This document shows positions 11,601-23,600 of a DNA stretch of 64,000 nt, in pieces. Positions within the stretch are counted from its first letter, which is position 1. Each line of letters opens with the position of its first letter. Source of the stretch: Solen grandis (Eukaryota; Mollusca; Bivalvia; Adapedonta; Solenidae); the NCBI GenBank assembly GCA_021229015.1, contig CM037782.1, positions 39,394,316-39,458,315 of the forward strand, in the 5' to 3' direction. Both the position numbers and the translations under genes were made by a program. The notes beneath the pieces are model-generated. The model was given only the letters and a program-made list of their open reading frames with translations. It was not told the origin of the DNA and made no database searches.

Positions 11601-14600
11601 GATGCCCCTTTTTAGCTCGACTATTCGAAGAATATGAGAGCTATTGTAGTCGCCCTGGCGTCTGCGTTGGCGTTGCAGCTTTTGGTTAAAGTTTTGGGTG
11701 CAAGTTACTATCAACCTTATATCTCAATAACCATTTATGGTATTGACTTGAAAGTTTATGAATATGATCAGGGGCATCAGATAACCAAGGTAGACAACTC
11801 TTGACTGAATTTAATATGAATTATGGCCCCTTTTTAACTTAGAAATTTTGGTTAAAGTTTTACATGCAATAGAAAATTTGGTTAAAGTTTTGCGTGCAAG
11901 CTACTATCTAGTTTGTATCTCCATAACCATTCATGGTATTGACTTGAAAGTTTATGAATATGTTTAGGGGCATCAGACAACCAAGGTAGATAACTCTTGA
12001 TGGAATATATTACAAATTATGGCCCCTTTTTAACTTAGAAATTTTGGTTAATGTTTTGCATGCAAGATACTCTCATGCTTATATCTCACTATCCTTGCAT
12101 AGAATTGATTTTGAAACATCTTTCATATGTTAAGGGGTATCATACTTTCATGGTAGAAAACTTTTGATAGAATATATTACAAATTATGGCCCCTTTTTAA
12201 CTTAGAAATTTTGGTTAAGTTTTGCATGCAAGGTATTTTCATGCTTATATCTCAGTATCCAGGCATGGGATTGATTTGAAACATCTTTAATATGTTTATG
12301 GGTATCATACTTTCATGGTAGATAACTCTTGATAGGTTATGTTACAAATTATGGCCCCTTTTTAACTTAGAAATTTTGGTTAAAGTTTTGCATGCAAGGT
12401 ATTTTCATGCTTATATCTCAGTATTCAGGCATGGGATTGATTTGAAACATCTTTAATACATTAAGGAGTATCATACTATCAAGGTAGATAACTTTTGATG
12501 GAATATATTACAAGTTATGGCCTCTTTTTTAACTTAGGTTAAAGTTTTGCATGCAAGTTACTTTCATGCTTATATTTCAGAGTCCAGGCATGGGATTGAT
12601 TTGAAACATCTTTAATATGTTTGGGGGTATCATACTATAAAGGAAGATAACACTTGATGGAATACATTAAGAATAATGACCCCCTTTTAACTTAGAATTT
12701 TGGTTAAATATTTGCATTCAAGCTACTATCCAGCTTATATCTCAGAAATTGCTCATGGAATTGACTAGAAAGTTAAGGAGTGTCTTCAAGGGCATGAGAA
12801 ATTAAGGAGGATAACTTTTGGACTGATGCAAATTATGGCCCAATTCTAACTTGGATTTTTGGTTAAAGTTTTGCATGCACAGTTTTATTATGCTTATGTC
12901 TCAGTAACTAGGTATGGGATCGATTTTAGACATCATAAAAATATTAATTAAGGGGTATCAGACTATCAAGGTATATCATTTTTGACTATTATTATGTACA
13001 GGGTATGTGAAAGGGCAAGAATTGAAATAGATTTCATTTGATTTACCAACAAGCATTTTGAATAGTCAAGCGTGCTGTCCTCTGACAGCTCTTGTTAACT
13101 TAGAAATTTTGGTTAAACTTTTGCATGCAAGGTACTTTCATGCTAATATCTCAGTATCCAGGCATGCAATTGATTTGAAACATCTTTAATACATTTAGGG
13201 GTATCATACTATCAAGGTAGATAACTTTTGATGGAATATATTATAAGTTATGGCCCCTTTTTAACTTTGAAATTTGGTTAAAGTTTTGCATGCAAGATAC
13301 TTTCATGCTAATTTCTCATAACCAGGCATGCAATTGATTTGAAACATCTTTAATACATTAAGGGGTATCATACTATCAAGGTAGATAATTTTTGATTTTT
13401 GATGGAACATATTAGAAGTTATGGCCCCTTTTTTAACTTAGAAATTTCGGTTAAAGTTTTGCATGCAAGGAAATCTTTAATGGTTTGGGGCTATAAAGGA
13501 AGATCATACTATAAAGGAAAATATCACTTGATGGAATATATTAAAAATTAAGGCCATCTTTTAGCTTAAAATTTTGGTTAAATTTTTGCATTCAAGCTAC
13601 TATCCAGCTTATATCTCAGAAATTGCTCATGGAATTCACTAGAAAGTTAAGGAGTGTCTTCAGGGGCATCAGAAAACTAAGGAGGATAACTATTGGACTG
13701 AATTTTATACAAATTATGGCCCTTTTCTAACTTGGATTTTTGGTTAAAGTTTTGCATGCACAGTGTTGTTGTGCTTATGTCTCAGTAACTAGGCATGGGA
13801 TTGATTTTAGACATCATAAAATATTAAGGGGTATCAGACTATCAAGGTATATCATTTTTGACTATTATAATGTACAGGGTATGTGAAGGGCAAGAATTGA
13901 AATAGATTTCATTTGATTTACCAACAAGCATTTTGAATAGTCGAGCTTGCTGTCCTCTGACAGCTCTTGTTTGTCATCATGCCCAAACACAGCAATCTTA
14001 CTCAGGTGAGCGACACAGGGCCATCTTGGCCTTCTTGTTTTAAATCCCTGCCACATTAGAGTTTTCTTTTTTGCACATAATTTTGAACTTTCTAAAGTGC
14101 AAATAATTATTATTATTAACAAGTAACTGGTAAAGCAAACCTTTAGACTAATAAAAGAAATGACTCTAGGGAAAAGACTAATGGGTATCAGCATGTAAAT
14201 GATAACTTTTTCTCAGCTTGTTTCTGAATGTTTTCAAAGTGAGTTCCTTTTATTAATTGAATTTTATTAGCTTGTCTGTTTTACCTCACCTGAGCACAAT
14301 GTGCTTTTGTGATCACCCTGTGTCCGTCAACAATTTGCTTTAACCCTTTCCCTCATAGAGAAAACCATGAAATGACCTATGCGAACAACATAAAACCAGA
14401 TCAGCCTGCGAGTAACTCGCATGCTGATCAGGTTTTATGCTGTTCCCTGCTCCTCAGTGGTCTGGAAATGAGGATTTTGTAATTAAATTTGGTTTGGTTT
14501 AACTGTGGTTTTGTGCAGATCAGGCTTTATGTGATACCTATTTTGTGCGTCAAAATGAGTCTATATGAGGAAAAGGGTTAAATGAAACCACTGGACAGAA

Positions 14601-17600
14601 TTTGATTGAACTTGACGGGGATGTTCCTTGGGTGAACCTTCACAAAAGTTGCTAAAATAAAGTTGATCCATGTAGATCTCTGATTGCCATGGCAACAAAG
14701 AATTTTGTGCACTTGTGCTCGGGTGAGCTTTTGTGATCGCCTTTTGTCCGTTGTGCGTCGTTCATCGTCAACAATTGCTTGTGAACACTCTACAGGCCAC
14801 AGTTTTAGCCCAATCTTCATAAAATTTGGTCAGGATGTTTGTCTACATAATATCTCGGATAGGTTTGAAATTGGGTCATGTGGGGTCAAAAACTAGTCTT
14901 CATTAAACTTGATATGAATGATGACTGCATGAATTCCCAGTTGAGTGCAAATTCAGGTAGGATCAATATGTAGGTCACTTAAGTCAAATGTTAGAAAAAC
15001 ACTGTAGATGCCAGATTTTTTGTCATTATGCCTAACACAGCCATCTTACTCAGGTGAGCGACACAGGGCCGTTTTGGCCCTCTTGTTTTTAGAAATCTTT
15101 AAATATCATCTCCTTCAAAACTACTGGCCAGATTTCAAAATGCTTTAGCACAGATGTTCCTTGGGTAACCCTATACCCAGGTGAGAGATTCAGGGCCTCT
15201 TTGGCCCTCTTGTTTAAAGAAAGTCAAGGTATTTTCATCACTCTGGTGTTGTCATTGGCATAGTGAAATACTTGCACCTTGGCCATAACTTCTTTACTAT
15301 TAAACCGTCTGTCATCAAACTTCATATACTTGTTCAGTATCTTATGTGCTACATTCTCATCATAGCCATAACTTTTAGGTCCATTTTGACCTAATTTATC
15401 TCCCCTTTTTTAAATAAAAATAAAATAAAATATCGGACAAGAGTTGGCATGCGGTGCTCTTGTGTAAATTTTTATAGCTAATTTCTTTGCTTTTTTTGCA
15501 GGTGGTTTTGGCAGTGATAGACCTCCAAGGTAGGAAATTAATGTTTTCAGCCAGGGGCAAGTTACTCACACAGGTTTTCAATAAGTTCCATTAAGTTTCA
15601 CTGTCAGGGTCTTGGCTGGAGTACCGTCCCCCAGGGAGTGAAAATTTCACGTCAGCTCGTATTTACAAGTAGAATGTGCGGCCGGGCAAGTAGAAAAATG
15701 TAGCCTGCTCGGCCAATAGGACAAGTGGAAAATCGCCAAAGTAGAAGACCACTAGAATGGGCATAGTCAAAACTGTCATTGTGTTTAAATTTTAATGAAG
15801 AAAAGCTGGAAACGAAGCTGGTGTTTTGGGTTATGTTTAAAATGGGCTTCTGTATAAAACACTGACTGACGCACTAAATTCACTTACACGTGTCCAATAG
15901 ATCAATGCGTACTTAGCTTATCGTCGCGATTTTATTGTATGTGCTTATTAAGTCTCTCAAATGAAGATTGGAGACTTATTGTTTTTACTCTGTTTCTTTT
16001 TAGCTCACCTGAGCACAACGTGCTCAAGGTGAGCTTTTGTGATCACCCTTCGTCCGTCGTCGTGCGTCGTCAACAATTTGCTTTAAATGACAACTCCTCT
16101 GAAACCACTGGACAGAATTTGATTAAACTTGGCAGGAATGTTCCTTGGGTGAGGCTCTACAAAAGTTGCTAAAATAAAGTTGATCCATGAAGAACTCTGG
16201 TTGCCATGGCTACAAAAAGAAAAATAATTTGAAAACTTTAAAAATCATCTTCTTCAAAACTACTGGCCAGATTTCAAAATAATTTGGTACAGATGTTCCT
16301 TGGGTCAACCTCTACCAAAGTTGCTAAAATTATTCCGATCCGTAAAAAAACATGGCCACCAGGGGCGGGGTTATTTGCCTTATATGTATATAGAGAAACC
16401 TTTTTATCAACATTTCCTCTGAAACCACTGGACAGAATTTGATTAAACTTGGCAGGGATGATCCTTGGGTCAACCTTCACAAAAGTTGCTAAAATAAACT
16501 TGATCCATGTAGAACTCTGGTTGCCATGGCAACAAAAAAAAAAAAAAATGAAAACTTTAAAAATCATCTTCTTCAAAACTACCGGCCAGATTTTAAAATA
16601 AATTGGTACAGATGTTCCTTGGGTCAACCTCTACCAAAGTTACTAAAATTATTCCGATCCGTAAAAAACCATGGCCGCCACGGGCGGGGCTTATTTGCCT
16701 TATATGTATATAGGGAAAACTTTAAACATCTCCTCTGAAACCACTGGTTAGAATTTGATTAAACTTGGCAGGGATGATCATTGGGTCAACCTTCACAAAA
16801 TTTACTTAAATAAACTTGATCCATGTAGAACTCTGGTTGCCATGGCAACAAAAAGAAAAAAAATATGAAAACTTTAAAAATCATCTTCTTCAAAACTGCT
16901 GGCCAGATTTTAAAATAAATTGGTACAGATGTTTCTTGGGTCAACCTCTACCAAAGTTGCTAAAAATTTTCCGCTCCATAAAAAACATGGCCGCCAGGGG
17001 CGGGGCTTATTTGCCTTATATGTATATAGGGAAAACTTTAATCAACATTTCCTCTGAAACCACTGGACAGAATTTGATTAAATTTGGCAGGAATGATCCT
17101 TGGGTCAACCTTCACAAAAGTTCCTAAAATAAACTTGATCCATATAGAAGGCAACAAAAAGAAAAAAAAATATGAAAACTTTAAAAATCATCTTCTTCAA
17201 AACTACTGGCCAGATTTTAAAATAAATTGGTACAGATGTTCTTTGGGTCAACCTATTTATCTCAGGTGAGCGATTTAGGGCCATCATGGGCCTCTTGTTC
17301 TTGTTATTATTCCTTCTTCTTTCTTCCGCCGGCAACTTTGTACGAGCCATATCTCAGAGGCCACACTCGACCTATCTTAACAAAACTTCACACACATATA
17401 CAGTACAACGCCGCTATATCGCGGACTGCTTTTTCGTATTGACCAATATATCGCGGTTGATCTATGGACCCCAAAAATATATCATGTCATTTACATAGGC
17501 TTACCACAAAACTAATCTATCTCCTTCTATACTTATATGTATTTAAAAGAGTTTTGCGGTCAGTATTTAACATGCTAGTGCACTGACACACAGAAGTGAT

Positions 17601-20600
17601 AACAATTAAACACCCTGTAAGCTGTTGTGTTTGGGGGCAGTTGATGATTACGCAATCGATTTTTACTTATATGTAACAATGCAGAGTTTTGCGGTCAGTA
17701 TTTAACATGCTAGTGCACTGACACACGGAAGTGATAACAATTAAACACCCTGTAAGCTGTTGTGTTTGGGGGCAGTTGATGATTACGCAATCGAGTGTTA
17801 ATGATCGATAACAATGCAGGTTTGTCGGTATAATTCTATTTCGTCATACTCACTATCGGTCTCAAATGAGATTGCTTTGCGCATGCGCAGATCAGTGCTT
17901 GTAGTTTGCGCGGTTCTTGAAATGTAAAATTTCATGTGGATTTTATTTTTTGGATTTTATCTGATTTATTTATGCATTAACGATTAATATTGTGTTTCTC
18001 CTGTCGGGAGATACCTAGTCTTTTGTTTTAACATCACATTTCTGTCGGATGTGATTTTTACAGTCGTCTATCGGACGGATTGTGTTTGTGCTTTCCTGTT
18101 GCGCAATCGGGCGCTTATATCATAATGGCGGACAAAGTCTGCGGAAAGGATAAATCGGGCGATAAACCCTTAAAGAGGGATGATAAACCGGTAAAGAAGC
18201 CGAATAAAAGTGCAGCAGTGGCTTCTGCTTCACATTCGTCGGCCGATACCGACATTTTGACAATTTTGAAATCGGTTCAGGACTCTGTTATTAAACAGAA
18301 TGAAAAGGTAGACTCTCTAGCGACAAGAATGGCTACGATGGAGAGTTGGGCTCAGGAGGAGCCATTTTTTGAGGATTATGGGTGTGAAGAAGGTGAGATA
18401 GAGGATCGTGTTTTTGACACGGTACAAACTTCTAGCTGCCCGCCGACTTCGTCGACGAAACGTAGTGCTAATGAAATGAGTCGGTTCGATTCGATGTCGA
18501 AAAAGTTCCGTGCCATGGAACATGTTGATAAGGATGTGGATCCTACGTTAGCTCTAAATGTTAATGAACTGTTCCATAAGGGAATAGACGAAGAGAGATA
18601 CGATGAATTGGTGAAAGACGAAAATAATGCAAGGCCAGAAAATTGCGAGGGACTGACCGTCGTGAAAACTAACCGCCTGATTTGGGATGCAGTCTCACAT
18701 AATGCAAGATTAAATGACAAAAAACTTCAAAATATTGAATTGTCAGTGATAAAGGCAGCAACTATCCTGACTAAAACAGTCAATAGCATGGCAGCAGCAG
18801 AAAAAGATTGCCAGGAATTGACGCCAGTGATTGATGGATGTAACAATGTTCTGGCCTTATTGGGTCATACAAATAGGCAAATTAATCTGACTAGAAAAGA
18901 TTTCCTAAAACCGGAATTGAAGTATGAGTATGCACACTTGTGCAATCACTCAGTGCCTTTTACATCAGAATTATTTGGTGACGATGTCAGCAAACAAGCT
19001 AAAGAGATAGAAGATAGCAACAAACTGGGAAATAGAATTCAAAAAGGAGGTTTTATGGAAAGTCGAGGCAGAATGGGGCTAAGAGGTCGTTTTAGAGGCC
19101 GAGGCCGAGGAATGCAGGCCAGGGAAGGCCATACCAGACAGGCTATGGATACTCGAACCCATTTAACCTGCCAAAAAACCAGCCAAGGAGGGGCCTGTCG
19201 GGCCGAAATTTCAAACAATAGAAAATAAGGTAAGCACTGTCGTATTTCAAGCTGGTAGACTTAAACATTTTCTTCATGAATGGCAGAAGATTACAAATGA
19301 TCCCAAAATTTTAGACATGGTGGGAAATTTCCATATTGAATTTATTAAGAACTTCTATTCAGTTGAAAACGAAAATGTACCATGCCAATCCCATTTCAAT
19401 AGCCGGGATTCAGGAATAATTGCTAAAGAGATAGAAAAACTCCTAGAAATGGAGGTCATTAAACAGGTTCAGTATGAAACTGGCCAGTTCATTTCACCTG
19501 TCTTTGTCAGACCAAAAAAGAATGGGGAATATCGCATGATTTTAAATTTGAAAAAATTAAATGAATATATTCCCTATCAACATTTTAAAATGGATACATT
19601 TGAGAAAACACTTAACCTTATTTCCAAAGATACATTCATGGGATCAATTGATTTAAGGCACGCTTACTATTCTGTCAGTATTGCTGAAGAACAGCAAAAA
19701 TATTTTAGGTTTTATTGGGAAAATACTTTTTATCAGTTTACGGCATGTCCAAATGGTCTTGCATGCATGCCTAGGATGTTTACCAAATTGCTTAAACCAA
19801 TTTTTGCTAAATTGCGTAGTGAAGGTCATATAAATAGTGGCTTCATAGATGATAGCCTGCTATGTGGAGATACGTTTTCACAATGCTCTGAAAACATTGC
19901 TGATACAAAAACTCTTATGGAGAGAGTTGGTTTCATTGTTAATTTAGAAAAATCTGTCATGATACCAACCAAAAGAATTGTTTTTCTTGGTAATATTATA
20001 GATTCAAAACAGATGAAGGTGTTTCTGCCACAAGAAAAGAAAGAGAAGATTAAGTCAGAATGTTTAAGTCTGCAATCTTTAGGATCAGCAAAAATTCGAC
20101 AGGTTGCCAAGGTTATAGGTTTACTAGTTGCTGCTTTCTCAGCTGTTCAGTTTGGCCAGCTATATTATAGGAATTTGGAAAAAAGCAAATCTGTGGCTTT
20201 GGCACTTAATCATGGGGATTTTGAACAAAGAATGCTGATTTGTGATAGCATGAAAAGTGACCTAAATTGGTGGATCAAGAACGTTGATGATCAATATAGA
20301 CTCATCAGTCACGGCAATCCTGATATATCTATTCACACTGATGCTTCTTTAACAGGATGGGGGGCTGTTCTTGAAGAATTAAAAATAGGTGGTCGATGGA
20401 CTGATCAGGAAAAGGATGGTCATATTAACGTTCTTGAGCTTAAGGCTATAATGCTGGCACTTCAAGCTCTCTCAGCTAAAATTATTGGCAAACACGTGCA
20501 AATCCTCTCAGATAGTTCAACAGCAGTTTCTTATATTTCAAACATGGGAGGTATTAAGTCAGAAAAATGTAATGAAGTGGCTAAGGATATTTGGTTATGG

Positions 20601-23600
20601 TGCATTGAGAGGAATATCTGGGTCACATGTGCACATATTGCTGGAAAATTAAATTTAGCAGACTCCCCATCCAGGAAGTTCAATGATAGGATTGAATGGT
20701 CACTGGACCATTCAGTTTTTGATGAATTGACTCGGAAATTTGGAAAACCAGATATTGACTTATTTGCATCGAGATTAAATGCCAAAGTGCCTCAGTTCTG
20801 CTCATGGAAGCCTGATCCGAATGCCTCTTTTGTAGATGCATTTTCTATTGATTGGAAAGTATTTAATTGTGCTTATGTTTTTCCACCTTTCAGTCTGATG
20901 GGGCGCTGTCTGCAGAAAGTCACAGAAGACAGAGCCAAGTGTCTGATTATAGCTCCTCTATGGCCGACACAGATTTGGTTTACGAAACTAATGAGGCTAC
21001 TGATTCATGCTCCAATAATTCTTCCAAAATCAAAGGATATACTTTATCTACCACACATGGATGTTGTGCATCCTCTGTCAAAGAATCTAGTCATGATTGC
21101 TTGTTTAGTGTCCGGGAATCTTTCAGAAGTCAAGGTTTTTCTACAGCAGCAACTGACATATTCATGTCTTCGTGGCGATCAGGAACTAAAAAACAATATA
21201 AAACGTATTTATCAAGATGGTTTCAGTACTGCAGTGAACGGCAGGTTGATAAGTTTTCAGTGCCTGTGAAAGAAGTTATTCATTTCTTGACAGCTCTTTA
21301 TGAACAAGGTCTTGGATATAGTGCTTTAAACACAGCAAGGGGAGCATTGTCATCTATTTTAAAAATTGAAAATTACCCAGCAGGATCACACCCACTTACA
21401 GTCAGGTTTATGAGGGGTGTGTTCAACTTGAGGCCAACTAAACCAAGATATACGATGACATGGGACGTTGGGAAAGTGCTAATGTATTTAAAGTCTCTGT
21501 CTCCAGTTAAATATTTGACTTTAAAGGATCTGACACTTAAGCTGGTTATGTTGATAGCATTGACACATGCAGCTCGCTCCCAGACTGTGCATTTGTTGTC
21601 TGTAAATAATATGATAAAAGAAACATCACAGTTTATATTTCAGTTTGATTCGTTAATAAAACAAAGCAGACCAGGCTTTGATTGTACAGTGTTAAAATTG
21701 AAATGTTATCCTCCAGATAGGAGGTTGTGTTGTTATACAGTTTTTTAAAATTAATAGTGTAAGGAGTGCAGTGACATCTAAAGCTAGGGACAATAATGTA
21801 CCGATCTCAACCATTATGGAACGTGCTGGATGGACATCTCACTTTACATTCCAGAAATATTACTCTTTGGAGGTCAAGAAGGATTCCGAATTTGATCAGG
21901 CTATCTTGAAGTAGGGCAAACTACGGTATTTTATTTTGGTATGGATTAATTATTTTGTCATTATAGCTTTGAAATCTCATTTGAGACCGATAGTGAGTAT
22001 GACGAAATAGAATTGAAAATTTAAACGAGACTTACCTTGGTTAAGTTGATGTTTGAATGAAATTCTATGAGTCATAGACTCACTGAGGGCTTAAATGCCA
22101 CCCGCCCTCCCAACTTAGTTTTTAACGAGGATTATATATTTTTTCTTTTTGTTTATAATGACAAAATCCTTCTAAGGCTGAACTGCGCATGCGCAAAGCA
22201 ATCTCATTTAAGCCCTCAGTGAGTCTATGACTCATAGAATTTCATTCAAACATCAACTTAACCAAGGTAAGTCTCGTTTAAATTTTCAATTATCCAACCA
22301 CAGTAATCGGCATTTAATTGGTATGGACATTCAATACCAAGCACATACTCAATAAAAAACACAACCATTGTCTAAAATCCACTAAGTGCCAAGGTGGGCT
22401 TTTGGGACCAGCCTTTGTCCGGCGGCGTCAGTCATCTGTCGTCAGTCGTCAACAATTTACTAAAAAAAAATTCTTCTCTAAAACTACTAAAGGGAAAGTG
22501 ATTAAACTTTGCAAGGATGTTCCTAAGGTGACAGGGTTCGACATTAAGGCCCAACCAAAAGACATTCACTAGAAGATTGATGGTCTGGTCCAGCTAGGTC
22601 CTAGGCTAACACGACCAACTGGTCCTGTTCTTAATTGGTCAAAGTTCGCAGAAATTTTATCTATTGACACATCAAAAGCACAAAAATAACTGTAATGGTC
22701 AAACTATTGACCCTTGTTGAAACTGTTTCTTGGAAAACCCGTGTGTGCTATATATAGCGGCATTTTCAGTAACAACTTTGACACGTGTTCACTCATGGGT
22801 TTGTGTTTTCAGAACGAGGCTGTTTCCCCCACACACTTGCCAAGTTTAATGTCTTAATACTAAGCTAAAATTGCTTATTTCTTCATCTTACTTTTCATTT
22901 TATAATGTTTACGAAATCTTTGTATTATAATGAATAAAGTATAATTTAAAAATGCTTGAGATGCAAGTTAATGCATGAACGCTGATCTTTTTATTATGCT
23001 GGGATCCCATGTATAACAACAATAGACCTTTTTACGATTTGTATTTACCGCAATGTGCAGCCGATACGAAAAATGTCAAACGGTCTTTTCATCTGACAAA
23101 AAAGACAATGTCAGTAATGGACGAAAAAGGTAAAGAGGAATCAAAGAAACTGTACGAATAGATGACAGGAAACAGATCATTTTGTTTTAAATGAAATTGC
23201 TTGAAAATCATTAAACAAGAGACATTATCCGGAACTCTCATATTTGGGGATTTCCATGTAGGCACAATCAAGGTGTTCATGCAATGTAAATGAGAAGCAT
23301 GTAACACAAAAGTAATTCTAGTATTATCTTTGTAGACCTTTATTCATTTCTAACAGTAAACCCGAAAAAAACACTGTTAGGTTTTCCGAAGTAAGTATAT
23401 TGATCTAAGTAAGGCATGTATGTGTTTTACACTTTGGTCTAGTTCAGTTAAGGTCAGGTCTAGTAGGTTTTCTAACTTACTGGACCACTGGTCCAGCTCT
23501 CAAAAATGTTTGTCGAACCCTGGGTGATCCCCTATAAAATTGTTTAAATGGTTCTGGTCTGTTGCATAATTAGGTCACAGGCGCTAAAAATAGATTTTAA

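Larger units (their letters stand above)
9801..14038. mobile_element. AGCTCACCTGA-family element broken by two later insertions
   Basis: It begins AGCTCACCTGATCACTTGTG at 9801 and ends CAGGTGAGCGACACAGGGCC..CTTGTTTT near 14038. Internal tandem units of about 130-150 bp contain GTGAACACTCTAGAGGCCAC and GGTCAGGATGTTTGTCTA. The hAT-like element 10546-11448 and the AGCTCGACTATTCG element 11614-13970 interrupt it. Across the second insertion GATGCC.. and ..TGCCCAAACACAGC rejoin to match the intact copy at 14998-15060. The reading frames in it are repeat artefacts. Confidence 0.75.
17832..22291 (+). mobile_element. DIRS-type tyrosine-recombinase retrotransposon
   Basis: This element of about 4.5 kb has a Gag-like ORF, an RT/RNase H ORF with a methyltransferase-like tail, and a tyrosine-recombinase ORF that overlaps it. 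That is the DIRS order. The left end 17832-17873 is repeated inverted at 21974-22014. A further 27 bp from the left end (17864-17890, around GCGCATGCGC) recurs inverted at 22183-22209, matching the internal complementary region of DIRS elements. The right end is a fold-back with 86-bp arms (22011-22096 and 22206-22291). No LTRs and no target duplication are seen, as expected. It lies in a large intron of the Vasa-like gene in the same orientation. Confidence 0.85.

Noticed and set aside
16274..17350. Several 70-117 codon frames on both strands
   Set aside because: All repeat the same tandem-core sequence of an AGCTCACC-family element.
18376..18720. Minus-strand frames opposite the DIRS Gag and RT
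   Set aside because: They are shadows of the + strand ORFs, which carry the recognisable domains.
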